Shown here piece by piece: positions 1 through 7,410 of a stretch of DNA of 64,000 bases (positions within the stretch are counted from its first letter, which is position 1; each line of letters opens with the position of its first letter). Location of the stretch: contig NZ_CP154796.1 of NCBI RefSeq assembly GCF_039566955.1, forward strand, positions 3,410,001 to 3,474,000. The letters run 5' to 3'. Both the position numbers and the translations under genes were made by a program. Source of the stretch: Micromonospora sp. DSM 45708. Lineage in GTDB: Bacteria; Actinomycetota; Actinomycetes; Mycobacteriales; Micromonosporaceae. The notes beneath the pieces were generated by a model. The model was not told the DNA's origin, ran no database searches, and saw only the letters and a list, made by a program, of their open reading frames with translations.

Positions 1-273
1 CGCGACGTCCGCGTCGACGGCACCGGCACGTCGGTGGTGAGCGCCCGAACCGCCGGCGGGGCGAGCTTCGCCGGTGTGGACGCGCGCAACGTGGGCGCGG
101 TCGGGGTGAACAACTGCGGCTCGTTCCACTTCACCCCGGCCGGGTCGGAGTTCACCCTGACCGACCTCGGCGGCAACGACGGCGGCTGGCTCGCCCCGTG
201 GCTGCTGCCCAACACCATCACCTGCGACGACCGCCCCCCGGTGGTGCCGCCGCCCCCGCCGTCGACCTGGTGA
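1..273 (+). CDS. C-terminal fragment of a secreted protein (5' end outside window)
   Basis: The reading frame is open from base 1 to TGA at 271-273, giving 90 residues of a C-terminus. The sequence is rich in Gly, Asn, Thr and Val in short strand-like repeats (VSARTAGGASFAGVDARNVG), as in secreted beta-helix or beta-sandwich polysaccharide-active proteins. It ends in a proline run followed by STW. One Cys in NNCGSF and one in NTITCDD could form a disulfide. The catalytic part lies upstream of the window, so the enzyme family cannot be named. A hairpin-containing gap separates it from the convergent sigma factor gene. Confidence 0.6.
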   Translation, partial: RDVRVDGTGTSVVSARTAGGASFAGVDARNVGAVGVNNCGSFHFTPAGSEFTLTDLGGNDGGWLAPWLLPNTITCDDRPPVVPPPPPSTW

Positions 274-462
274 CCGGCGGCCGGGCGGCCCGGACCGGAC
301 CGGACCGGTCCCAGCCCGACCGCCACCCGGTCGACCAACCCAAGCTTGATCGACACCAGTTCCCCGACATGGCGGGATCAGCACCGGCCTGATGCCACCA
401 CCTCCCCGAAATGGCGGCGGCCCGGCGGGCCGATTGGCGCTCGGTCGGGTCAGGACATGCGT

Positions 463-493
463 GATGCCGCCACCTCGGCGAGGTGGCGGCATC
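463..493 (-). terminator. Perfect hairpin downstream of the sigma factor gene
   Basis: Arms 463-477 and 479-493 are exact 15-bp inverted repeats (GATGCCGCCACCTCG) with one base between them. It lies 13 bp past the sigma factor stop and can act on convergent transcription too. Its core resembles the palindromes at 30674 and 56892. A degenerate relative lies at about 391-421. Confidence 0.7.
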
Positions 494-505
494 AACGTCT
501 GTGGA

Positions 506-1315
506 TCAGGCCTCGGTGAGCTGGCCCCGCAGCTTGGTCAGGGCGCGGGCGAGCAGCCGCGACACGTGCATCTGGGAGACGCCGACCTTGGCGGCGATCT
601 CGCTCTGGGTCAGGTTGCCGTAGAAGCGCAGCGTCAGGATCTTCTGCTCCCGCTCGTCGAGCGTGGCCAGCGCCGGGCCGAGCGAGGCGCGCAGGTCGGC
701 CAGCTCGTACTCGTTGTCCTGGACGCCGAGCGTGTCGCCCAGCTCGGTCGCGCTGTCACCGTCGCCGATCGGGGTCGAGAGCGAGACCGCGTTGTAGGCG
801 CGAGCGCCCTCCAGGCCCTCCAGGACCTCTTCCTCGGTCACGTCGAGGTGCGCGGCGATGTCGGCGACGGTCGGCGCCCGGTTGAGCGTCTGGGTCAGCG
901 AGCTGTTCGCCTCGGAGATGCGCAGCCGCAGCTCCTGGAGGCGGCGGGGCACCCGGATGTTCCAGGTGCGGTCGCGGAAGTGCCGCTTGATCTCACCGAG
1001 GATGGTCGGGATGGCGAACCCGGCGAAGTCGACGCCGCGGGAGGCGTCGAACCGGTCCACCGCCTTGATCAGGCCCAGCGCCGCCGTCTGCGCGAGGTCG
1101 CCGGCCGGCTCGCCGCGACCGCTGTAGCGGGCGGCCAGGTGGTTGGCCAGCGGCAGCCACGCCTCGATGACCTGATTACGCAGGGCGGCCCGCTTCGGGT
1201 GGTCCGCCGGCAGTTCGGCGAGCGCCGCGATCAGCTCGCTGGCGCGGGTCTCCTCACCGGTCTGCGGCGCGCGGTGCACCTCGGTGACGGACGGTGCCTT
1301 GGTCATCGTGGTCAT
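506..1315 (-). CDS. RNA polymerase sigma factor, SigB/SigF/SigG subfamily
   Basis: A 269-residue alternative sigma-70 factor that would direct RNA polymerase to stress or developmental promoters. Region 2 is clear (LAQTAALGLIKAVDRFD, then GFAIPTILGEIKRHFRD), region 3 contains APTVADIAAHLDVTEEEV, and region 4 ends in an HTH (LTQSEIAAKVGVSQMHVSRL). Length and motifs match the actinobacterial SigB/F/G group, which is normally controlled by anti-sigma and STAS partners. No anti-sigma gene is adjacent, but STAS genes lie 3 kb away. I chose ATG 1315 because AGGAAGG precedes it at good spacing; the open frame continues upstream without homology. The 5' leader carries a 7-bp hairpin (1349-1369). Confidence 0.92.
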   Translation of the reverse strand: MTTMTKAPSVTEVHRAPQTGEETRASELIAALAELPADHPKRAALRNQVIEAWLPLANHLAARYSGRGEPAGDLAQTAALGLIKAVDRFDASRGVDFAGFAIPTILGEIKRHFRDRTWNIRVPRRLQELRLRISEANSSLTQTLNRAPTVADIAAHLDVTEEEVLEGLEGARAYNAVSLSTPIGDGDSATELGDTLGVQDNEYELADLRASLGPALATLDEREQKILTLRFYGNLTQSEIAAKVGVSQMHVSRLLARALTKLRGQLTEA

Positions 1316-1371
1316 GCTGCCCTTCCTGTCCTCGGAGAACGGGTGGGACTCCCACACCGGTCGTGGGAGCA

Positions 1372-1401
1372 ACACTAGACCAAAGTTCACCAGCAAATCA
1401 A
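1372..1401 (-). promoter_or_regulatory. Candidate promoter of the sigma factor gene
   Basis: On the minus strand TTGATT (1396-1401) and TAGTGT (1372-1377) are separated by 18 bp. The implied transcript starts about 50 nt upstream of the ATG and includes a CTCCCAC/GTGGGAG stem-loop at 1349-1369. Confidence 0.4.
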
Positions 1402-1443
1402 CCGAACGGACGATGGATATTTGCCTCATAACTGGACAAAGGA

Positions 1444-2004
1444 TCAGCGGGACAGCAGCGGACGGTAATCGGCGGCGGTCAGCGGCAACGCCGACACGCT
1501 GCCGTCCGCGCGCGGCACCTCCAGCGGCTGGCCGTCCCGGCGGAACGCGACGCTGTCCACGTCCGGCCGCTGGGTCAGGCTGCACACGATCTGCCCGAAC
1601 GCCAGCACCTCGTCGTTACGGCCGGTCTCCTCGCCGGCCTGCCGCACCTCGACCGTGGCGACGGTGCCGGCCAGCGCCGCGCCGGCCACCGCCACCGTGC
1701 CCGGCAACGCGGTCGCCAGCCCCCGCCCACGCTCCGCCTGGTCCGGTCCGGCCAGCAGGTGCTGGAGGTGGGCGTCCACCCCGGGCAGGCCGTCCACCCG
1801 GCGGGTGACCACCGCCAGCCCGTCGTCGCGTACGAAGCAGAACGGCTCGTCCACCCGTCCGTCCGGGTCGACCCTCGTGGTGCCCGCCGGTGTCGGGAAC
1901 CGCCCGGGCGGTGACTGCACCAGCCGGGGCTCGTCGTCGACCGGCACGCCGCAGCCGGCCAGCAGCACGGCCGCGAGCAGCGCCGGAACCAACCGGCGCG
2001 TCAT
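1444..2004 (-). CDS. GerMN-domain lipoprotein, third gene of a two-component operon
   Basis: A 186-residue predicted lipoprotein: a basic N-terminus, a hydrophobic stretch, and a lipobox LLAGC with the lipidated Cys at position 18. The rest resembles the GerMN (sporulation and spore germination) fold also found in LpqB. It includes a stretch like VTRRVDGLPGVDAHLQHLLA, and a segment similar to GerMN cores in which strands VATVEV lead to FGQIVCSLTQRPDV. The ATG overlaps the kinase stop by 4 bp (ATGA), so translation is coupled. By analogy with MtrAB-LpqB, it probably sits on the outer face of the membrane and modulates the kinase; that is an inference. Confidence 0.82.
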   Translation of the reverse strand: MTRRLVPALLAAVLLAGCGVPVDDEPRLVQSPPGRFPTPAGTTRVDPDGRVDEPFCFVRDDGLAVVTRRVDGLPGVDAHLQHLLAGPDQAERGRGLATALPGTVAVAGAALAGTVATVEVRQAGEETGRNDEVLAFGQIVCSLTQRPDVDSVAFRRDGQPLEVPRADGSVSALPLTAADYRPLLSR

Positions 2005-3350
2005 CGGACCGCCCCCGGCAGCTCGACCCGGAACCGGGCGCCCCGGTGCCGGTCCCGCACGGTCGCCGTGCCGCCGTGCGCGGCGGCGTGCTGGGCCACC
2101 AGGGCCAGCCCGAGGCCGGTGCCGTCGGTGCCGGCGCGGGCGTGCGCGGCCCGGCCCCGGACGAACCGGTCGAAGATGGCTTCCCGGTCCGCCGGCGGCA
2201 CGCCCGGCCCGTCGTCGTCGACCTCCAGGACGCCCACCCCGTCCGCCGCGCCCAGGCGGACCGCGACCGGGCCGCCGCCGTACCGCTCGGCGTTCTCCAG
2301 CAGGTTCAGCAGGACCTGGGCGAACCGGCGACGGTCGATCCACCACTGGTGCGGCACGCCGTCGGCCACCTCCACCAGGCTCTCCGGCAGCGACCGTTCC
2401 CGGCAGGCGGCCCGGGCCAGCTCGGCCACGTCGACGGTCTGGCGGTGCGCGGGCTGCTCGGTGCGGGCGAGCTGGATGAGGTCGTCGACCAGCCGCTGGA
2501 ACCGGGCCACCTCGTCGGCGACCAGGCCGGCCGCGGTGGCGGTGCGCTCGTCCTGGTGCTCCCTGCGGCGGTTCAGCACGCTCGCCGCCGCGGCCAGCGT
2601 CTGGAGCGGGGAGCGCAGCTCGTGGCTGACGTCCGCGGCGAACCGCCGGTCCCGGTCGATCCGCTGCACCAGCTTGTCGACCATCTCGTTGAACGAGCTG
2701 GACAGGCGCGTGAGGTCCGGGTCGGTGGTCGGGTCCAGTCGGGTGGCGAAGTCGCCGGCCGCGATCCGCTCGGCGGCGTCGGCGACCGCGGTGAGCGGGC
2801 GGAGGCTGTTGCGGGTGGCGTACCAGCCCAGCGCCGCGCCGGCCCCGGCGATCATGATGGCCACCGCGGTCAGCGCCAGCCCGACCACCTGGAACGTGTC
2901 CTCCACCTCGCGCAGCGAGGTCAGCTCGTAGTAGCCCAACTCGCCCGGGAGCGGCACGCCGACCAGCAGCGTCGGCTGCCCGTCGAGGCGGATCCGCTGC
3001 ACGGCGGGCTGCCCCTCGGCGACCACGCGTTGCAGCTCCACCGGCACCGAGCTGGCGCCCACGTCGGCGGTGCGGGCGTACCAGCCGGTGCGCAGGTGCA
3101 GTAGCGGACGTCGCGCGCTGCCGGTGTCCAGCGAGCGCAACACGGCCACCACGTCCGGCGTGCCGGTGTCCAGCCCCGACCGGACCACCGCGGCGTCGTA
3201 GTACGCGGCCCGGACCGCGGTGCGCTCACGCTCGTCGAGCAGCGAACGGCGGGTCAGGTCGTACGAGAAGAGGGCCATCAGCGCGGCGAGCAGCAGGGCC
3301 CCGACGGCGAACGCGGCGGTGACCCGGGCACGCAGTCCGGGTCGGCTCAT
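2001..3350 (-). CDS. Two-component sensor histidine kinase (HAMP, HisKA, HATPase)
   Basis: A 449-residue membrane kinase. Transmembrane helices lie near residues 9-29 and 155-177 and flank an extracytoplasmic sensor of about 125 residues. A HAMP linker (about 178-230) follows, then HisKA with the phosphoacceptor His243 in DVSHELRSP. The ATP-binding domain has an N-box (LLNLLENAERYG), G1 (DDGPGVP) and G2 (GTGLGLAL). The start overlaps the response regulator stop as ATGA, and its own stop overlaps the lipoprotein start in the same way. The three genes therefore form a tight operon. The signal is unknown; the domain layout resembles MtrB and other envelope-stress kinases. Confidence 0.93.
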   Translation of the reverse strand: MSRPGLRARVTAAFAVGALLLAALMALFSYDLTRRSLLDERERTAVRAAYYDAAVVRSGLDTGTPDVVAVLRSLDTGSARRPLLHLRTGWYARTADVGASSVPVELQRVVAEGQPAVQRIRLDGQPTLLVGVPLPGELGYYELTSLREVEDTFQVVGLALTAVAIMIAGAGAALGWYATRNSLRPLTAVADAAERIAAGDFATRLDPTTDPDLTRLSSSFNEMVDKLVQRIDRDRRFAADVSHELRSPLQTLAAAASVLNRRREHQDERTATAAGLVADEVARFQRLVDDLIQLARTEQPAHRQTVDVAELARAACRERSLPESLVEVADGVPHQWWIDRRRFAQVLLNLLENAERYGGGPVAVRLGAADGVGVLEVDDDGPGVPPADREAIFDRFVRGRAAHARAGTDGTGLGLALVAQHAAAHGGTATVRDRHRGARFRVELPGAVR

Positions 3351-4021
3351 CGTTGCAGCTTGTAGCCGAGGCCCCGGAGCGTGACCAGGTGGCGGGGGTT
3401 GGCCGGATCCGACTCGATCTTCTGCCGCAGCCGCCCCACGTGCACATCGACCAGCCGCTCGTCGCCGGTCTCGTAGCCCCAGACGCGGCTGAGCAACTGC
3501 TGGCGGGACAGCACCCGGCCGGCGTGCTCGGCCAGCTCGCAGAGCAGCCGGAACTCGGTCCGCGTCACCGGCACCGGGTGGCCCGAGCGGCGCACCTCGC
3601 CGGCCTCCGCACTGATCTCCAGGTCGCCGAAGAACTGGGCGGGCGCGGGGCCGCCCACGGTCCGGACCCGTCGCCGCAGCGCTCGCAGCCGGGCCGACAG
3701 CTCCTTGACCGCTACCGGCTTGACCACGTAGTCGTCGGCGCCGGCCTCGAGCGCGGCGACGATGTCGTGGGTGTCGTCGCGGGCGCTGATCACGACGACC
3801 GGGACGTCGTCGTCGCGGCGCAACTGGCGGATGCAGTCGAAACCGTCGATGCCGGGCAGCATCAGGTCGACCAGCACGTAGTCGGCCGGGTTCTCCCGCT
3901 GCCGACGCAGCCCCTCCTCCGCGGTCGCCGCCCCGTCGGCCCGGTAGCCCTCCTCCTCCAACGCGAGCTGGAGCGCGAGCCGGATACGGTCGTCGTCCTC
4001 GATCACCAGTACGGCCGTCAT
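3347..4021 (-). CDS. OmpR/PhoB-family response regulator
   Basis: A 224-residue regulator with a receiver domain (acidic pocket at residues 8-10, phosphoacceptor Asp52 in VDLMLPG, Lys101 in VVKPV) and a winged-helix DNA-binding domain ending in RRLRQKIE-type and LRGLGYKL motifs. It is the partner of the kinase that follows with a 4-bp overlap. I chose ATG 4021, not the longer frame to 4057: the receiver fold begins at once (MTAVLVIEDD), and CATGAT (4028-4033) lies 6 nt upstream as a -10 element, implying a leaderless mRNA. The arrangement resembles MtrA/MtrB/LpqB, but I would not assign those names without a phylogeny. Confidence 0.93.
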   Translation of the reverse strand: MTAVLVIEDDDRIRLALQLALEEEGYRADGAATAEEGLRRQRENPADYVLVDLMLPGIDGFDCIRQLRRDDDVPVVVISARDDTHDIVAALEAGADDYVVKPVAVKELSARLRALRRRVRTVGGPAPAQFFGDLEISAEAGEVRRSGHPVPVTRTEFRLLCELAEHAGRVLSRQQLLSRVWGYETGDERLVDVHVGRLRQKIESDPANPRHLVTLRGLGYKLQR

Positions 4022-4027
4022 AGGGGC

Positions 4028-4033
4028 ATCATG
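4028..4033 (-). promoter_or_regulatory. -10 element of response regulator operon
   Basis: CATGAT on the minus strand lies 6 nt before ATG 4021. No Shine-Dalgarno fits, so a leaderless transcript is inferred. Confidence 0.4.
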
Positions 4034-4171
4034 ACCGGCCCGGCACGGGTCGCCCAATCGCGTCGGCCGTTCGTGGTTTTTGTCATCGAACCGTCATCCA
4101 ACCGTCCGGTGACCTCCAAGATCGCCGCCCAGAGTGGGAGCGGACCGGAACCCCGTCACGGAAGCGACCTG

Positions 4172-4543
4172 ATGACCACCACCCTGCCACCCTCCCCGCC
4201 GGAGTCCACCGTGCCGCACGTCCGCGTGGAGATCACCGAGGAGCTGGACCTGGCCGGGCTGCCCGAGGTCGCGCACGTGCTGGACCAGATCCTCGCGCTG
4301 CGGCCCCGCGAGGTGACGATCGACCTGGCGGAGTGCCGGCACGTGGACGCCGCCGCCATCGCGCTGCTGCTGGACGTGCACCGTCGACTGACCCGGCGCG
4401 ACGCGTCCCTCACGCTGAGCAACCCGCATCCCCGGATCAGGCGCATCCTGGCCACGGCCGGGCTCGGCGCGACCGTCCCCATCGTCGACACGCCCCGCCC
4501 GGCCGCACGCGGCCGGGCCCGGGTCGCGTCCGCGCCGCGCTGA
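4172..4543 (+). CDS. STAS-domain protein (anti-sigma antagonist-like), phosphosite absent
   Basis: A 123-residue STAS protein, first of a four-gene operon. The fold is evident in VRVEITEELDLAGLPEVAHV, REVTIDLAECRHVDAAAIALLL and the C-terminal strand-helix RRILATAGLG. SpoIIAA-type antagonists carry a phosphorylatable Ser in a DSSG motif; here that position reads VDAAAI, so the switch Ser is missing. It could be constitutively active or serve as a structural STAS. The start is supported by GGAAG at 4160-4164; the frame is open further upstream without homology. The basic tail (PRPAARGRARV) is probably disordered. It is divergent from the response regulator operon. Confidence 0.85.
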   Translation: MTTTLPPSPPESTVPHVRVEITEELDLAGLPEVAHVLDQILALRPREVTIDLAECRHVDAAAIALLLDVHRRLTRRDASLTLSNPHPRIRRILATAGLGATVPIVDTPRPAARGRARVASAPR

Positions 4544-4552
4544 GGAGGAGTG

Positions 4553-4867
4553 GTGACCGTCAGCACGCTCGTCGGGGCGCTCGCCGTGGGGCTCGCGATC
4601 GGCGGGGTGGGCCGGTTGGCCGTCCCGGGACGCAAGGCCGTCCCGGTCTGGCTGACCCTCGCGCTCGGCGTGGCCGCCGCGTTGCTCGGCGCGATCGTGA
4701 CCGGGTTGGTCGACCGGCGGCCCGGCGGCACGGTGCTGCTGTCCCTGCTGGTGCAGGCCGGCTTCGCCGCCCTCGCCGTCATCCTGGCGGTGCTGGCCGC
4801 CGGCCGGCCCGGGGCGGGACGGGCGACGTCACCCGACCGGGGCGCCCGGCGGAAGGAGGAGGTGTGA
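4553..4867 (+). CDS. Small multi-pass membrane protein of unknown function
   Basis: A 104-residue hydrophobic protein with about three transmembrane segments (LVGALAVGLAIGGVGRLAV, WLTLALGVAAALLGAIVTG, and LLVQAGFAALAVILAVLAA) and a charged cytoplasmic tail (RRKEEV). The layout recalls GlsB/YeaQ-type small membrane proteins, but I cannot confirm the family. GTG 4553 lies 4 nt after AGGAGG; GTG 4550 is too close to that site. The stop overlaps the next start (GTGA), so it is translated in series with the two STAS genes. Confidence 0.75.
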   Translation: MTVSTLVGALAVGLAIGGVGRLAVPGRKAVPVWLTLALGVAAALLGAIVTGLVDRRPGGTVLLSLLVQAGFAALAVILAVLAAGRPGAGRATSPDRGARRKEEV

Positions 4868-5400
4868 CGGTCGTACCCGCGGAACACCTGATGATGCTGA
4901 TCTGCGACGGCTGCGGCGACAGCGTCACCGGCACGGGCACCACCCTGCCGGACGCCGAGGTGGTGTGGACGCTGGTCTTCGAGCACGACTGGGTCGGTTC
5001 GCCCTTCGCCTCCGGGCCGCACCACTGCCCCCGGTGCAGCGTCCGCGGCGCGGTCGCCGACGACGGCCTGGGCCTGGACGACCTGGAGCAGGTCGCGGGG
5101 CAGCCGGCCGCGCCGGAGGCCGACTCCGCCGAGGCGGTACGCCGGGCGCTGACCGACCGCCTCGTCCGGGACGACCGGGTGCTGGTCGACCTCGCCGGGT
5201 TGGAGGTGATCGACTCCGTCGGTCTGGGCCTGCTGGTCCGCGCACACCAGGAGGCCCGGCGGGACGGCCGACGGCTGTGCCTGGTGGCGCCGTCGCGGTT
5301 CGTGCTCACCGTGTTGCACACCATGCGGCTCGACCGTGTCTTCACCGTCGTCGACGACCGCGCCCCGACCTCGGGTGCCGCACCCGGCCCGAGGTCATGA
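4864..5400 (+). CDS. Zinc-ribbon plus STAS domain protein
   Basis: A 178-residue protein with two parts. The N-terminal 60 residues have a CxxC knuckle (ICDGCGDS) and a second pair in HHCPRCS, consistent with a zinc ribbon. The C-terminal half is a STAS domain (VLVDLAGLEVIDSVGLGLLVRAHQ, then RFVLTVLHTMRLDRVF). The canonical DSSG phosphosite reads DSVG, so the usual phosphoserine is again absent. GTG 4864 overlaps the upstream stop and follows GGAGGAGG; the final ATGA overlaps the next gene. A zinc-ribbon/STAS fusion in an operon with another STAS protein suggests a signalling complex; that is an inference. Confidence 0.82.
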   Translation: MTVVPAEHLMMLICDGCGDSVTGTGTTLPDAEVVWTLVFEHDWVGSPFASGPHHCPRCSVRGAVADDGLGLDDLEQVAGQPAAPEADSAEAVRRALTDRLVRDDRVLVDLAGLEVIDSVGLGLLVRAHQEARRDGRRLCLVAPSRFVLTVLHTMRLDRVFTVVDDRAPTSGAAPGPRS

Positions 5401-5714
5401 GCGAGCAGAAGGAGCCCTCCGCAGTGATGATGCCCTGGCCGTACCCCGAGTTCCCGTCCGCCGGCGACGGACCGGAGCCCGCCGGCGCGGACGTGCGGCT
5501 CGCCTCCCTGGTCGCCCAACGACTCAGCGCCGACTGGACCACCCGGCGGCAGCAGATCACGGTCACCGTGCAGAACCGGGTGGTCATCCTCGCCGGCCTG
5601 GTCGCCGACCCGGAGACCCGCCGGGTCGCCGTCGAGCTGGCCTGGGACGTGCCCGGCGTGTTCGACGTCTGCAACGCGCTGCGGCTCTACGGCGGGCGAC
5701 GCTCCCGGCGCTGA
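5397..5714 (+). CDS. BON-domain protein
   Basis: A 105-residue protein, last gene of the STAS operon, overlapping the previous stop by 4 bp. The BON domain occupies about residues 32-98: LASLVAQRLSADWTTRRQQI leads into the strand ITVTVQNRVVILAGLV and then ETRRVAVELAWDVPGV followed by VCNAL. BON domains bind phospholipids or other ligands and are common in osmotic-stress proteins such as OsmY. There is no signal peptide, so it is probably cytoplasmic or peripheral to the membrane. The proline-rich N-terminus (MPWPYPEFPSAGDG) looks disordered. Confidence 0.85.
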   Translation: MSEQKEPSAVMMPWPYPEFPSAGDGPEPAGADVRLASLVAQRLSADWTTRRQQITVTVQNRVVILAGLVADPETRRVAVELAWDVPGVFDVCNALRLYGGRRSRR

Positions 5715-5722
5715 TCCGGCGG

Positions 5723-5751
5723 TTGCACGTATCGGCGTACGCCTCTACCCT
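5723..5751 (+). promoter_or_regulatory. Promoter of the GH5 cellulase gene
   Basis: TTGCAC (5723-5728) and TACCCT (5746-5751) are 17 bp apart, close to the housekeeping sigma consensus. The expected start site (about 5758) lies inside the operator-like palindrome at 5757-5770, so a bound repressor would block initiation. Confidence 0.6.
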
Positions 5752-5756
5752 CGGCG

Positions 5757-5770
5757 TGGGAGCGCTCCAC
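5757..5770 (+). promoter_or_regulatory. CelR/CebR-like cellulase operator
   Basis: TGGGAGCGCTCCAC matches 12 of 14 positions of TGGGAGCGCTCCCA, the known operator of the LacI-family cellulase repressors CelR (Thermobifida) and CebR (Streptomyces). No such repressor gene is in the window. Confidence 0.7.
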
Positions 5771-5834
5771 AGGCCGCCACGTCGGGCTTTCCGGGCAGGT
5801 CGACGACGGGCACCGTCCGATCATCACCCACCAG

Positions 5835-7292
5835 ATGGGACCTTCCCGCATGTTCTCGATTCCCCGCCCGTCCCGGCGGCATCTGCTCGTCGGCGGCGCG
5901 GTCGGCGCGCTCGCCCTGACGGCGACCGCCGTCCTGCCGACGACGGACGCGATGGCGGCGACCGGCTGCGCCGTCACCTACACCACCAACTCCTGGCAGG
6001 GCGGCTTCACCGCCAACGTGAGCGTGAAGAACCTCGGCGACCCGGTGAGCAACTGGACGCTGGGCTTCACCTTCCCCGACGGCGGCCAGCGGGTGGTGCA
6101 GGGCTGGTCGGCCACCTGGCAGCAGAGCGGCGCCGCGGTGACCGCGCGCAGCCTGGACTACAACGGCGCGCTCGGCACCGGCGCCAGCACCACCGTCGGC
6201 TTCAACGGCTCCTGGACCGGGTCGAACCCGAACCCGACCTCGTTCACGCTCAACGGCACGGTCTGCACCGGCGGCACCAGCACGCCGCCCCCCACCGTCA
6301 CGCCGCCACCGCCGCCGACCACTCCCCCGCCGACCACCCCGCCGCCCACGGGCACCACGCCGGTCGCGATCAACGGACAACTGCGGGTCTGTGGCGTCAA
6401 CCTCTGCAACCAGTACGGACGCCCGGTCCAGCTCCGCGGCATGAGCACGCACGGGTTGCAGTGGTTCGCCAACTGCTACACCGACACCTCGCTCAACGCG
6501 CTCGCCAACGACTGGCAGGCCGACCTGCTGCGCATCTCGATGTACGTGCAGGAGCAGGGCTACGAGACGAACCCGGCCGGCTTCACCAACCAGGTGAACA
6601 CGCTCGTCGACAAGGCCGAGGCCCGGGGCATGTACGCGCTCATCGACTTCCACACGTTGACCCCCGGCGACCCGACGTACAACCTGGACCGGGCCAAGAC
6701 GTTCTTCGCCAACGTGTCGGCGCGCAACGCGGCCAAGAAGAACGTGATCTACGAGATCACCAACGAGCCCAACGGGGTGAGCTGGTCGACCATCCGCGCC
6801 TACGCCGAGCAGGTCATCCCCGTGATCCGGGCGAACGACCCGGACGCCGTGGTCATCGTCGGCACGCGGGGCTGGTCCTCGCTGGGCGTGTCCGACGGCG
6901 GCAACTCCGACGAGATCGTCAACAACCCGGTCCGGGCGGAGAACATCATGTACACGTTCCACTTCTACGCGGCGTCGCACAAGGACAACTACCGCAACGA
7001 GGTGCAGCGGGCCGCCGCCCGGCTGCCGCTGTTCGTCACCGAGTTCGGCACGGTGACCTACACCGGTGACGGCGCGGTCGACACGGCCAGCAGCAACGCC
7101 TGGCTCGACCTGCTCGACCGACTGAAGATCAGCTACGCCAACTGGACGTTCTCGGACGCGTCCGAGGGCAGCGCGGCGCTGCGGCCGGGGACCTGCGCGG
7201 CGGGGAACTTCACCGGCACGTCGGTGCTGACCGAGTCCGGCGCGTACATGCGCAACCGGATCCGTACCCCGGACAACTTCCCCACCTCCTGA
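5835..7292 (+). CDS. Secreted cellulase: CBM2 plus GH5 endoglucanase
   Basis: A 485-residue modular exported endoglucanase. The signal peptide contains SRRHLLVGG, which looks like a twin-arginine motif, and ends near AMA/AT (about residue 42). CBM2 (about 45-144) has the expected N-terminal Cys, three conserved Trp residues and terminal Cys. A Pro/Thr linker (145-177) leads to the GH5 domain (about 180-485). The acid/base is Glu311 in YEITNEPNG and the nucleophile is Glu403 in LFVTEFGT. It should cleave internal beta-1,4-glucan bonds outside the cell. ATG 5850 is an alternative start. The upstream CelR-like operator implies induction by cello-oligosaccharides. Confidence 0.93.
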   Translation: MGPSRMFSIPRPSRRHLLVGGAVGALALTATAVLPTTDAMAATGCAVTYTTNSWQGGFTANVSVKNLGDPVSNWTLGFTFPDGGQRVVQGWSATWQQSGAAVTARSLDYNGALGTGASTTVGFNGSWTGSNPNPTSFTLNGTVCTGGTSTPPPTVTPPPPPTTPPPTTPPPTGTTPVAINGQLRVCGVNLCNQYGRPVQLRGMSTHGLQWFANCYTDTSLNALANDWQADLLRISMYVQEQGYETNPAGFTNQVNTLVDKAEARGMYALIDFHTLTPGDPTYNLDRAKTFFANVSARNAAKKNVIYEITNEPNGVSWSTIRAYAEQVIPVIRANDPDAVVIVGTRGWSSLGVSDGGNSDEIVNNPVRAENIMYTFHFYAASHKDNYRNEVQRAAARLPLFVTEFGTVTYTGDGAVDTASSNAWLDLLDRLKISYANWTFSDASEGSAALRPGTCAAGNFTGTSVLTESGAYMRNRIRTPDNFPTS

Positions 7293-7298
7293 CCGGGC

Positions 7299-7338
7299 GG
7301 CCGGCGGCGGCCCTCCCCCCTTCGGGTCGCCGCCGGCC
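7299..7338 (+). terminator. Hairpin after the cellulase gene
   Basis: Arms 7299-7309 and 7328-7338 (GGCCGGCGGCG and its complement) form an 11-bp stem with a C/T-rich 18-nt loop, starting 7 bp past the stop. There is no U-tract, as is common in actinomycetes. Confidence 0.6.
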
Positions 7339-7398
7339 CGCCCCCGCCCGACACCCGGATGTCGAGCGGGGCCGCCGCCTCGCCCGTCGGGCGGGACG

Positions 7399-7404
7399 TA
7401 CCGT
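7399..7404 (+). promoter_or_regulatory. -10 element of the DUF218 gene
   Basis: TACCGT lies 6 nt before ATG 7411, so the mRNA may be leaderless, although GAGGG between them could also act as a weak ribosome site. Confidence 0.4.
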
Positions 7405-7410
7405 GAGGGC

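Noticed and set aside
392..1378. Long plus-strand open frame opposite the sigma factor gene
   Set aside because: It is the antisense shadow of a clear sigma factor: high-GC codon bias opens the complementary frames. Composition is Arg/Gly/Val/Gln without domains. The same holds for other long overlapping frames, such as 8924-11521 and 14137-17640 on the plus strand and 42523-45990 on the minus strand.
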